From: Rhinopithecus roxellana
Lineage: Eukaryota; Chordata; Mammalia; Primates; Cercopithecidae
DNA length: 64,000 nt
Direction: 5' to 3'
NCBI RefSeq assembly: GCF_007565055.1
Contig: NC_044551.1
Span: 94,456,089 to 94,520,088, forward strand
This document shows, one piece after another, positions 36,361 to 46,726 of this stretch. A program made the position numbers and the translations under genes. Under the pieces are notes generated by a model. It saw nothing but the letters and a program-made list of their open reading frames with translations. It was not told where the DNA came from and ran no database searches. The stretch's first letter is position 1. Every line of letters begins with the position of its first letter.

Positions 36361-38690
36361 CCTACATTTTAAATACTGGAATTCTAGGAAAATATAAACT
36401 CTCAATGTTAATTCAAATTATTATGTATAAAATACATATCTATAGAAATATTGCCTGAAACAGTGCACAAAAACATTTAACTTTATGTCAGAATTATTTC
36501 TCTTAAAATAGAATAAAATATAGGAAAATATCAAGAATTACTATTTTTGTTCATTCAGTTGTTAAAACTCTCTAGAATAATTTTAAATACTTTCTTGCTA
36601 GACTCAAACTCATTTACTCTGCTCTAATTATTCCATATTCAAGGGAAAAAGGATAATTTCACTGCATTTTATGTAGAGCCCTGCAACTACTGAATTGGAA
36701 AGCTTGGCAGGTACGCCTAAGACAGGAGAGACATTTAATAAAACACATTCAACTTTTTGGAAACACAATCACTATAAAAAGAACATCTATATATCTATAT
36801 AGATATATAGATACATGTGCATACATATAGGTATACACACATATATATATGTGTTTATAGCTGTTAAAAGGTAAATACCTTTCTTGAGGTACTTTTTTTG
36901 CAGTGAATCATTTTCTTCTTGCAACAATGCTTATTTTGTTGTCAGTCAACAGGAATGTGTACTTAAGCTCATCAATTTAAAAATGAGGAAGACTTAGCTA
37001 CCATTTCTACTTAATACCAATAATCTTTCAATTTTTTTTTTTTTTGCACAAGAAGCTTGGGTAATTCTAATATATCTGTAGATCAAACATGCATCCTTAT
37101 AAGGAGGTTAATAGGTAGTTTCACAAGAGTCAACCAAGTTTCTTTGGATATTTATCCAAGTATTTGAGTAAATGGATTGAAATGCATCAAAGCAAGCTTT
37201 ACAAACACATAGTCATAATTACAAATTTAATAACATATGAAAATATAAGCACAAGCCTTGCATATGGAAGATTCTAAATAGATATTAAATTATTCACTCC
37301 CTACTCTCAACATTGTTGGTGTCTAAATTAAGTCAATGTTACTTGTGTACTTCATGCAGGACAGTATTATTTGGTTATTTATCAGTCAATCATACTCTTA
37401 TTGCTTGGAGAAAACAAAAAACAATAAACAAAACCACAAATTTGAGGGTGATAAGAATATTCCATGCTTCTTTCCCAGATACTTGGTCTGTAAGCATGGT
37501 TTGTGAACAGGCATGGCCATGAAACCGGGTTATCACCTTTAAAGTGAAATCTGGTGGGATTACAATAAAGGTAAGATTAACTCAAAGAACAGCCCTTTTT
37601 GCTCACCCTTCACACTCTTTGAATTTACGAATGAGATATGAAGTTCAATGAAGAGGCTGTATAATGACACTCAAGGGCAGCACACTAAAAATGACTAAAA
37701 AGAGCTATTGACTGATGAATTTGATGGTATGCTATTTGATCCTCTTTGATCCTCTGGCAGTAGGATAAATAAACCTGTTTCTTTAGGTACCATTAGTTGA
37801 ACATTCTGGGGTTTACCATTGATATAATTCTAAATTGCATAAACAAATATTATTACACCTGTACAAACTAATTTTGGACTGTAATCATAGTTACAAATAT
37901 AATATACTTTAATTCTGTTGAGTTAATATGAAATAATTCCAGTTTATGAATGTAATATTATCTGGAAAATCTGGGAAATGAATAAATGCCTCAGGCTGAG
38001 TCTCTATCTTCAGAGATCTTTCAGTCTATTGTAAAGATGAGAGCAATTTTTAATGTTTTTTTTTCTATGCAAAGACTTTCTTACTTCTTCCCAAACTCTA
38101 TCCTATCCCCATCCGGAAGAATCATGTCAATAGCTCTAAAATGGCAATTTGTAGATATTTTAGTGTACTTGCAACACATTTTCTTATTTCAATAAGTAAA
38201 ATTACCCAGCATCAATAACATTCAATGCCTTGAACAGACATTGTCCACTCAGCCTCATAATTCATGTATTCATACATTACCTAATTTGTTTATTAACAGA
38301 CATTTCTTGAGCCGTCATGATGAACAGATTCTTGATGGAGGTAGGCACACTCTCTGCCTCTAGGAGCTCATGATTTACCTTCACAAATTAAAGAAAATGC
38401 ATGGTCATACTCTTAGAGTGCATTGCTACAAATTACTAATAAACTAAAAACGAAACAAAAACACCACCACCACTAATAATAATGTAATTAACTCCATCAG
38501 AACAACTCGCAAAGTAATTCACAGAAAAAGAGACATATCAGCTTAGCTGTGAAGAATGTGTAGTAATTTCTAGGGGAGGAGGAGAAGTAAAAGAAGCAGC
38601 AGAAGGGAAGAAGCAAATAGGAGAATAAGAAGAAAAATACTATTATAAGAATGTGGAGAACATGGGAACATAACCTAGTTAGGGATTTTG
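36361..38690. other. Unassigned AT-rich stretch
   Basis: No gene recognised. A 28-nt palindrome lies at 36785-36812, beside other TA/CA repeats up to about 36850. T-runs occur near 36891 and 37028. 38570-38640 is purine-rich. Confidence 0.5.
36785..36812. repeat. 28-nt perfect palindrome, TA-rich
   Basis: The 28 bases are identical to their own reverse complement, centred at 36798/36799. They consist of tata and tcta/taga units, so they could arise from microsatellite slippage. Confidence 0.85.
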
Positions 38691-38709
38691 AGAATTAAAA
38701 CACATTTTC

Positions 38710-39028
38710 CGCTAGGCACTCAAGCCTGTAATCCCAGCACTTTGGGAGGCCAAGGCAAGCGGATCACGAGGTCCAGAGATTGAGACCATCCTGGCTAACA
38801 TGGTGAAAACCCATCTCCAAATGGGTTTTCTAAAATACTAAAAATACAAAACATTAGCCGGGCGAGGTGGCGGGTGCCTGTAGTCCCAGCTACTCAGGAG
38901 GCTGAGGCAGGAGAATGGCGTAAACCCGGGAGGCGGAGCTTGCAGTGAGCTGAGATCCGGCCACTGCACTCCAGCCTGGGGACAGAGCAAGAGTCCGTCT
39001 CAAAAAAAAAAAAAAAAATTAAGAAAAA
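38710..39028 (+). mobile_element. AluY of the Old World monkey (AluYR) type
   Basis: This young Alu has a perfect 19-bp target duplication, agaattaaaacacattttc, at 38691-38709 and 39029-39047. Words that differ from human AluY and that I associate with cercopithecid AluYR are 'ctcaagcctgtaatccc', 'gccgggcgaggtggcgg', 'gaatggcgtaaacccggg' and 'gagctgagatccggcc'. The 5' end is slightly truncated or mutated. A 10-bp inverted repeat at 38805-38830 disrupts the linker. Confidence 0.9.
38805..38830. repeat. 10-bp inverted repeat inside the AluYR
   Basis: gaaaacccat (38805-38814) and atgggttttc (38821-38830) are reverse complements around ctccaa. The second arm is extra compared with the normal Alu text at this point. 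Confidence 0.85.
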
Positions 39029-39047
39029 AGAATTAAAACACATTTTC

Positions 39048-39639
39048 ATAATCTGTCCCTAATAGAAGTGTTCAGAGACTTTGTTTATGTTAATTCGAAA
39101 ATATGTATACAAGGTATAATCAATGAAAGACCACAGTATTTATGTCTGAATCTTGTGGCTTCTTTGGACACTAGCGCATCGGCATTTCTGGTTTTCTTTC
39201 AGGACCAATAGGACGATTGCACTTTCCCTTCCAGATTGCCTCCTTAAAGTTCAACGTTGCTTTTTGATGACCCAGAATTTACTGTGGTCTTTACTACATC
39301 CCAAATTATCTTCAAGTAATTTTGACACAGTTTTAGTGTTCTACCTCCCCAAATTTATAATTTCCATCTTGTTTGATGAAAATATATTCTCCCTTCCCTA
39401 ATGTATTTAGCTCTCTTTTATTCATTCTTATTCAGACACTTGACAATGCCAATTCTTTTTCAGCCTTGAAAACAAACAGTATTAGCAAAACCAACAATAG
39501 CACCCTTCCTTTGGAGAACATGGTATCTCTCCATGTTCCTACCCAGCGAATATGGAATGAGTGCACACAGCCATGCTTTCCTGTTTTCTACCAAACATTC
39601 CATGAAGTCACTGTCATCTAGGGAACACGTGCTGGCTTG
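39048..39639. other. Unassigned
   Basis: No recognised repeat. Two 82-codon frames here have no support. Confidence 0.45.
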
Positions 39640-41240
39640 ACCGAGCTCTTATCATGTTTATGTTAATTTCCTCTTCTCATAGCCAAGTGGCAATTATGTC
39701 TTTAGTCTATTTATCAGCAACGGCACTATTGACCACATAGTCCTCCATTAAACACAAGACAAATAAACAAAACACAGTCCCTTTGCCTCTGTGACATTAT
39801 GTCCCCCACGTTCTTCCATCTCTTTGTCTACTTTAAACACTTACAATCGGTCTCCCTTTTGGGGTTTTCTTCTTGTACATAGGCAATAAAAAGGGGATTA
39901 TTTTTTTCAAGATTTTGACTTGAAATTCTTCCTCTTCTAATTTTATTGATGATTTACATTACTTTCTATATCTGAAGATTCATAATTCTCTATTCTTACC
40001 AGCCTCTGTCTTACGAGTTATAGAAATATGCATCTTGCCTTTTTGAAATACTACATATAGGCCAGGCGCAGTGGCTCATGCCTGTAATCCCGGCACTTTG
40101 GAAGGCCGAGGCGGGCGGATCACGAGGTTAGGAGATTGAGACGATCCTGGCTAACACGGTGAAACCCCGCCTCTACTAAAAATACAAAAAGTTAGCCGGG
40201 AGTGGTGGCGGGCGCCTGTACTCGGGAGGCTGAGGCAGGATAATTGCGTGAACCTGGGAGGTGGAGCTTGCAGTGAGCCGAGATCATGCCACTGCACTCC
40301 AGCGTGGGCGACAGCGAGACACTGTCTCAAAAAAAAAAAAAAAAGCAAAAGAAAAAGAAAAAGAAAAAGAAATACTACATATAGCCAATATAAATATATA
40401 TCTTGCCTTTTTTAAATACTACATATATAGTCAACATTAGAATACAGGTTTTATTATGTTCTATTTTTTGCCTATAACACTCTCCTTACACTATTCAGTT
40501 TACCCGTCAAGTCTTGTTATCTTAATTCTTAATATTTTCTTTCTGATCTGCCTCTCCACTCTCTGTCTCCACTGGAAACAAGATGTTTTCTCTGGATATT
40601 TGCTTCCAATGTTTCTTCACTCCATAACTGCCTTCACCATCACATTTGTTAGCTCACTACCTATTGAGTGATCATTTTTTTTAGATAAAAATCTTACATG
40701 CTGTTACTTTACATAAAACTCTTCAGTGTCATTTAATTGTTCCTTTTTATAAGCTCTAAACTAGTTCACTCTCTTTTTGTAGTCCTACATGATCTGAGTT
40801 CTCATGGTCTTTCTATTCTTCTATTGCACAACAGTTTCTTTCATTTTCAAAATAAGTGTACAATTATTTTCAGTTTTCTAAATACTTCTAATGTTCTGTC
40901 ATTGCTGACATTTGTATATGTTGTTTGTTCTGTTTCTCCTATTCATTCCTCATGTCCAAGCCTAAAGATTAATTCCTACTGTACTTTTTCTCTGGTCTTT
41001 CATGTCTGAATTAGAAGCTTCTTAATCAGTCAAATAATAATTATATATGTACTATGTAATATATGACCTATTGCCATATGACCCTACCATAACAGTAACT
41101 ATGCTGTGCTTTACTTGTGTGTTTTAAATTGCATACCAATAAAATTGTGAATCCCATATTCACTTCCTTTATTAGAATATGCTTAGCACATAGCATTTAT
41201 AGCTGGCATATTACTATTTAAATAATTGTTGAATGATGAA
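39640..41240 (+). mobile_element. L2 LINE fragment, split by an AluY
   Basis: Before the Alu, the 'atcagcaacggcactattgacc' wording near 39713 and 'atctgaagattcataattctc' near 39970 match L2 upstream of the 3' UTR. After it, 'aaaactcttcagtgtca' near 40715, 'cctacatgatctgag' near 40784, and the end 'tattactatttaaataattg' near 41210 with 'ttgaatgatgaac' follow the 3' end order. Confidence 0.65.
40061..40368 (+). mobile_element. AluY with internal 10-bp deletion
   Basis: It runs from 'ggccaggcgcagtggctcatg' to a long A/gaaaaa tail, with target duplication gaaatactacatata at 40045-40059 and 40369-40383. The word 'gtcccagcta' is missing between 'gcgcctgta' and 'ctcgggaggc', a 10-bp deletion. 'gggagtggtggcgggcgcc' is a close variant of the AluY diagnostic. 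Confidence 0.9.
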
Positions 41241-41635
41241 CAATATCTCACATTTATTCAGTAAGCAGTTCCTCTATCTAATATTGTTTTACCATCTCTG
41301 TAGTATTTTAATTTTAATTTTATGTTGTTACTATTTTGATTTAGCACCTTCTAAACACCTCTTTATAATACCACAAAGTCTCTACAAACCTTTTTCACTG
41401 GCTATACATTCTTTATGAATGAAACAGTTTTTCTTTATAACACAACAAAAATTTTGCTTACTCATTGATTAGATTCTACTCTCTTACTATGATATCATTA
41501 CAGGCTCTACAACTACTCATAAATTCTAGCAAATAAATATGCTTTAAGTTCATCATAAAATATTGTTCTGGAATGTATCCCTAGCAATCACATAAATAGC
41601 CTATACATTACAGATTTAAAATTAATCCTCTTGAT
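41241..41635. other. Unassigned AT-rich stretch
   Basis: No feature recognised. Confidence 0.5.
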
Positions 41636-42540
41636 TTCACAAAGAACTAAAAATAGATCTACCATTCGATCCAGCAGTCTCACTACTGGGTATCTACGTA
41701 GAAAATAAAGAAGTCATTACGTTAAAAAAGACACATACATGTGTATGGTTATCACAGCATCGTTTATAATTCCAAAGATATGGAATCAACCATCAACCTA
41801 GATGCCCATCAGCTGATTAGTGGATAAAGAAATGTGTTACACACACACACACCCCATGGAATACTTCTCAGCCATAAAAAAGAATGAGATAATATATTTT
41901 GCAGTAACTGGGTTAAAACTGGAGGCCATTATCATAAGTGAAGTAACTCAGAGATGAAAAACCAAATACCTCATGTTCTCACTTTATTATTATTATTATT
42001 TTGAGGCAGAGTCTCACTCTGTCACTCAGGCTGTAGTGAAGTGGCGCTATCTCAGCTCACTGCAGCCCCCAACCCCTGGGTTCAAGCAGTTCTCATGCCT
42101 CAGCCTCCTGAGTAGCTGGGATTACAGGCTTGCACCACTGGGATTACAGGCTTGTGTCACCACATCCGGCTAATTTTTGTATTTTTAGTAGAGACAGGGT
42201 TTTTCCATGTTCTCCAGGCTGGTCTTGAAGTCCTGGCTTCATATGATCTGCCTGCCTCTGCCTCCCAAAGTGCTGGAATTACAGGTGTGAGCCACTGTGC
42301 CTGACCTGTTTTCACTTGTAAGTGGGAGCTAAGCTGTGGTTATGTGAAGGGATACAGAGTGGTATAAAGGATATTGGAGATTCAGAAGGGGAGCGGTTTG
42401 GAAGAGGGTAAAAGATTAAAAATTACCTATTGGTTATAGAGTACACTATTCAGCTGGCAGGTGTACTAAAAGCCCAGACTTCACCACTATAACATTTATC
42501 CATGTAACCCCAAACCACTGGTTTCCAAACAGCAATTAGA
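41636..42540 (+). mobile_element. L1PB/L1MA-type 3' end, split by an Alu
   Basis: 'cagtctcactactgggtatc' wording near 41671, 'atgcccatcagctgattag' near 41802, 'ggaatacttctcagccataaa' near 41858, and after the Alu 'acttgtaagtgggagctaag' near 42313, 'atccatgtaaccccaaacc' near 42498. This is the C-terminal ORF2 and 3' UTR of an L1. The tail grades into the microsatellite at 42541. Confidence 0.85.
41985..42306 (-). mobile_element. Alu, antisense, with 23-bp internal duplication
   Basis: The antisense Alu runs from a (tta)n tail and 'ttgaggcagagtctcactctg' to 'gtgagccactgtgcctgacc'. The target duplication is tgttctcactt (41974-41984) versus tgttttcactt (42307-42317). 'tgggattacaggcttg' occurs twice in a row near 42117-42153. 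Confidence 0.9.
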
Positions 42541-42635
42541 AAGGAGGAAAGGAAGGGAAAGGGAAAGGGAAGGGGAAGGGGAAGGGGAAGGGGAAGGAGA
42601 AGGGAAGGGAAGGGAAGGGAAGGGAAAGGGAGAAA
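42541..42635 (+). repeat. GGGAA/GGGGAA microsatellite
   Basis: About 95 bases of gggaaa, ggggaa and gggaa units begin exactly where the L1 tail ends. The expansion most likely grew from that poly(A). The repeated G-runs make G-quadruplex formation possible. Confidence 0.9.
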
Positions 42636-43179
42636 TCTCTTGGCTTCCAGGATTCAGTAGATCATCCATGATTAAATTTTCTCCAACACAAATTTTTGAA
42701 TCACGTATATTTTACTCTCTCTGCTCTCTTAGTCAGTCCTTTCTACCGGAAACAAATGCATTCTCAGCCATCATCTTTGATTAATAAATTAGTGTCAATG
42801 CTATTGTTCATTTGAGTGGAAATCTATAACAATCTGTTTGTGATGATAGTTGTAAAGTGACTCTCCACAACAGTTTGTTTTGTCATATGTAGTTTATTCC
42901 ATCATAAGTATTGAATTAATTTATTTTACTCCCTTTCTAGGTACTCATAGTAAATGGTCAGCTACACAGTGAAAAGGTCATGTTTGCACAATTCTGTGTC
43001 TTCTAAAGCAGTGAACTGCATTTTAAAAATCATACAATATTGTAGCAAACAATAAACATAAATACGTATATATGTATAATCATAATGGAAATGGATAAAC
43101 TGTTACAAATTTAAATGGAAATGGAAAGAGTCAAGATAATAGTGCAGTCCTATAAGGAGCACAAAAAAGATGGAAGACC
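42636..43179. other. Unassigned
   Basis: No gene or confident repeat family. Confidence 0.45.
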
Positions 43180-43830
43180 TTTACTACCACATAGCAACAA
43201 TACAGTGGGTCTAAAGCTATAGAATTCAATACAGTGGACCACTGGTTCAAAGATACATGTATAGATCATAGGAAATCATAGAAAAGAAGCATACCCATAC
43301 ATAAAAGATCACCTAATTTATGAAAGAGATAATATTACATCACTGTGAGGAATTGTTGGTATTTCAAAGAATTGATGCTTGAACATTGGATGCCATAATA
43401 CACTATATATTCACCAGAATGTTCAGGCAAAAAGACAAAAAGTACCCAGTCCTGCAGAAGACTTTTGGACTTCTAGAATTTTAATACAGTGATGGTACAT
43501 TCATAACTTGGACAAGGAACTTGAATAACTGTTACTGTCTACCAAACACAACCATATACATAATCTGGAATCTATACATTCTCAAAAAAGGTGATCCCCC
43601 AAAAGAGAAATGCTAAAGTACATGTAGAACAATGTTCACAGCAGCATTATTTGGAGTGGTTAAAACTGAGGCAAAATGCTAAATTTTAGACAGGAATAAA
43701 TATGTAATTTGTAACATATTCATATGCAATACAGCTCAGCAATGATTATAATTAATTGCAGCTATGTACAACATGAATAAACTTTACAAAGATAATATGA
43801 AAAAATCTTAACAAGTGCTTTTGTTTACAT
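43180..43830 (+). mobile_element. L1M/HAL1-type fragment
   Basis: 'ttcacagcagcattatttgg' near 43634, 'acaggaataaatatgtaattt' near 43691, 'caatacagctcagcaatg' near 43726 and 'caacatgaataaactttac' near 43769 follow old L1 ORF2 end and 3' UTR wording. All frames are broken. Confidence 0.6.
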
Positions 43831-43894
43831 AACACTTAACAACAGGCAAAGCATATGTTTTTTGTGTGCATTTTATTTTTATTTTAGTCATATT

Positions 43895-44130
43895 TATTTA
43901 TTTATTTATAGTTTTGGCGTCTGTTTTAGATTCAGGGAATACCAGTTTGTTACATGGACATATTGCATGATGCTGAGATTTGGGGTGCAACTGATTCCAT
44001 CACACAGGTACTGAGCATGGTAGCCAATAGTTAGTTTTTCCACCGTTTCCCTCCTCCCTTTCTCCCTGCTCTAGTGGTCCCCAGTCTCTACGGCTGCCAC
44101 CTTTTGTCCATGCATACCCAATGCAAAACA
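43895..44130 (-). mobile_element. L1PB/L1MA-type 3' UTR, antisense
   Basis: After (ttta)n, the plus strand reads 'gattcagggaataccagtttg' wording, 'tgttacatggacatattgc', 'gatgctgagatttggggtgc' and 'ggtccccagtctctac', the reverse complement of an L1 3' end. Confidence 0.8.
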
Positions 44131-44216
44131 TATCTTGAAGGGATTCAGTATATTTATTGTCCTTGGTAATACATCGAATGTAGCAAAGTGGCATATTATA
44201 TTATTCTGGTAAACTA

Positions 44217-44294
44217 TTAGGTTGGTGCAAAAGTAATTACGTTTTTTTCATAAAAATCATGGCAAAAACTGCAATTACTTTTGCACCAACCTAA
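44217..44294. mobile_element. MADE1 (mariner-derived palindromic MITE)
   Basis: The 78-bp element starts ttaggttggtgcaaaag and ends cttttgcaccaacctaa, and is flanked by TA (44215-44216 and 44295-44296). The two halves pair almost completely. This is the MADE1 structure from which the miR-548 family arose. The 3' arm contains a 'caaaaactgcaattactt' word of the miR-548 3p type. Whether this copy is transcribed or processed cannot be told from sequence. Confidence 0.95.
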
Positions 44295-44296
44295 TA

Positions 44297-44739
44297 TATA
44301 TATTTCCAGGTACGTGTTTTTTATTATATCTATGAGTAAGCTTTTAGAATTTTAGCCACAAACTCAATTTTGTGCAATATTTTGCACTTTCCAATGCATG
44401 TAAGATTTTACCAATTTAAAATTCATGGGAAACTGATACTAATGGGACCGAAATGACAAAAAATGATAGTAATGGGCTACTAAAAACTGGTATGTGGAAA
44501 ATAAACCAGGCTTTCATTTGAAATATCCAAAGAGCTTTCTGTGCTATATAACTCATGGTAAGCTGTATATTACAGTATCCTCTCAAAGAAAATTCTCTAT
44601 CTGAAGTAGTTTCAATCTCTGATTAGGCTAATCTTATCCAGAAACACCTTAACTTCTTTTCAAACTGAAATATATTTATACTTTAAAAGAAAATTACATC
44701 CTTAAGAATCCAAATATTCCTACAATTTCAACTATTTAA
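44297..44739. other. Unassigned
   Basis: No recognised feature. Confidence 0.45.
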
Positions 44740-45100
44740 AAATTTTTTAAATGGCTGGAATTCAAGAAGAAAATGAGTCGTACAAAAAAAGAATAATCAA
44801 CCAAAATCAAGTGAAAAATGACTATAAATCGGCTTACAGGAAATGCAGGTATTGGAGCTATAAGTAAAAACTTAAGAATATATGTGACTGATATATTGCA
44901 GAAACTGTAAACAAAATACAAGGAAATTATAAAAGTAAATTATTTAAACATTATAGTTATTCATCACAATTTATATTATCTGAAAACATATTATGTACAG
45001 CTTAAGCCAATATTAGTGGACCATAAAATAGGTCAGTAGAAAATAGGTCAGCACACAAAGAGAAAAAGAAATGACATTCAAAGTAAGAATATAAGAGATG

Positions 45101-45608
45101 TACAGGTGACCCTTGAACAACATGGGTCTGAATTTTGCGGGTCCACTTACAGGCAGACTTTTTTCTGTTTCTGTCACCCCAAAACAGAGAGACCAATCCT
45201 CCTCTTCCTCCTCCTCTCCAGCCTATTCAACATGAAGACAAACAGGATGAAGACCTTCATGATGATTCACCTCCACTTGAGAAATAATAAATACATTTAA
45301 TCTTACTGATGGTAAACATATAGTATTTTTAAATATGTGTATTTTAAATAAATTTTTAAATAAAAAATTTTAAAATTAAAAAAATTTAAATAAATTTTTA
45401 AATAAAAAAATTTAAAATTAAAAAAATTTAAATACTTTTAAAAACATACAAAATATGTGTTAATCAACTGTTGTTGTTATTGGTAAGGCTTCTGGTTAAC
45501 AGTAGGCTATTAGTAGTTACAATTCTGGGGAGTCAAGAGTTATATATAAATTTTCGACTACATGTGAGTCAGCACCCTTAACCACCACTTTGTTCAAACA
45601 TCAGATAT
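45101..45608. mobile_element. Tigger-type DNA transposon (TcMar)
   Basis: The left terminal repeat 'caggtgacccttgaacaac' (from 45103) is mirrored by a diverged right end 'tttgttcaaacatcagata' at about 45589-45607, with TA at each edge. 'ttctggttaacagtaggcta' near 45490 and 'ctggggagtcaagagttata' near 45525 fit Tigger internal wording. It is non-autonomous: no transposase frame remains. Confidence 0.75.
45343..45432 (+). repeat. 42-bp tandem repeat, pure A/T
   Basis: The unit beginning tttaaataaattttt recurs 42 bases later (45343 and 45385), with a partial third copy. The enclosing run 45341-45434 contains no G or C. Confidence 0.9.
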
Positions 45609-46111
45609 ACATTGTTACTTGGGTTGGCAAAGTGAGATAGAGAACATGTGGGCAAACACTATTTGAAAAATAATAGTGGTTAAAAACTTGGCATAATTGA
45701 AGAAAAAATAAACTCTTCAAGTAGAAGGCAAGGTAAGTGCAAAGACAACCTTGCTTAGGTATATGACAGAAAATTGCTAGGGAAAAAAAAACTGTTTTAA
45801 AAAGCCAGAAAATCACCTGTTGCTTGGAAATGCTACCATTAGCTGACAAATAACATTTCTAAAGAAACTACGTAATACAGAAGATAGTAAAATGTCTTCA
45901 AATTTTTAAAAGAAAATCACTGCCAATGTACAACTCTATGTCCAGCAATAGTATCCCTCAAAATTAAGACAAAATAAAGACTTTTGAACAAATAAATATT
46001 GAGAGAATTTGTCCCCAAAACAACTAAATTAAACAAAAATTTTAAAGAGTTCTTCAGGCATACACAAAATGTTCATACATGAAAGTGTAAACACTAAACT
46101 TTTTTTTTTTT

Positions 46112-46520
46112 AATTTCTGCAATTTTAATCAGTTGCTCATTTAGTCATCACCTGAACATAAATTCTATGAACACCCTTAGAAGTTATTCATTCATTTAAG
46201 CTAACATTTGAAAATATTTTTACAGACATATACTGAAGAAATAAGTTAAATTGTTAAACAGATGCAATATTATCTGAGGATAATCTCATAGAAATTGTTA
46301 CTCTTTATTGTAAACAGAAATAATAAATTTTCAAATGTTGCCAAACTCTCAGCCCAGCTACTTTAAACACAAACTATTGATATTTTGAAAATATATGGGC
46401 CCCAAATTTTGTATTTGAACAAGATATGTATGTTATGACTTAAAGGCCAAAGGCATAACTTAATTTTAGTTGAAAACAAACACCACAAGAGGCAAATAAT
46501 TCAAATGACTTCTTGGGAGC
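46112..46520 (-). other. Non-L1 segment inside the chimera (transduced or host transcript 3' end)
   Basis: I recognise no repeat family in these 410 bases. On the minus strand they end with ATTAAA, then 12 bases, then poly(A), the layout of a polyadenylated transcript end. They join L1 within its 3' UTR G-rich tract, where the rest of the 3' UTR should follow. No frame of interest is present, consistent with a 3' UTR or non-coding RNA origin. Confidence 0.55.
46124..46129 (-). terminator. ATTAAA polyadenylation signal of the chimera
   Basis: Plus-strand tttaat, i.e. ATTAAA on the minus strand, lies 12 bases before the poly(A) that ends the insertion. Confidence 0.6.
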
Positions 46521-46726
46521 CTCCCCCCTCCCCATGATAGGCCCCAGTGTGTGATGTTCCCCTTCCCAAGTCCAAGTGATCTCATTGTTCAGTTCCCACC
46601 TATGAGTGAGAACACGCGGTGTTTGGTTTTCTGTTCTTGTGATAGTTTGCTAAGAATGATGGTTTCCAGCTGCATCCATGTCCCTACAAAGGACGCAAAC
46701 TCATCCTTTTTTATGGCTGCATAGTC
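46521..46726 (-). mobile_element. L1 3' UTR and ORF2 stop region of the chimera
   Basis: The antisense order includes 'ctccccatgataggccccag', 'cacctatgagtgagaacac' and 'tgcatccatgtccctac'. It ends at 'ggctgcatagt'. The 3' UTR stops in the ggggaggggggagg tract, and the terminal part with the usual L1 poly(A) is missing. The wording fits the Old World monkey L1 lineage as I remember it. Confidence 0.8.

Larger units (their letters stand above)
44740..46094 (+). mobile_element. Old L1M ORF1 to inter-ORF fragment, split by a Tigger
   Basis: On the right side of the Tigger, 'caactctatgtccagcaatag' near 45932, 'aagacaaaataaagactttt' near 45966 and 'gagttcttcaggcatacac' near 46048 match the L1M inter-ORF region also seen near 7030-7330. 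The left side (44740-45100) is only consistent with L1M ORF1. The piece ends at the L1 chimera insertion site. Confidence 0.5.
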
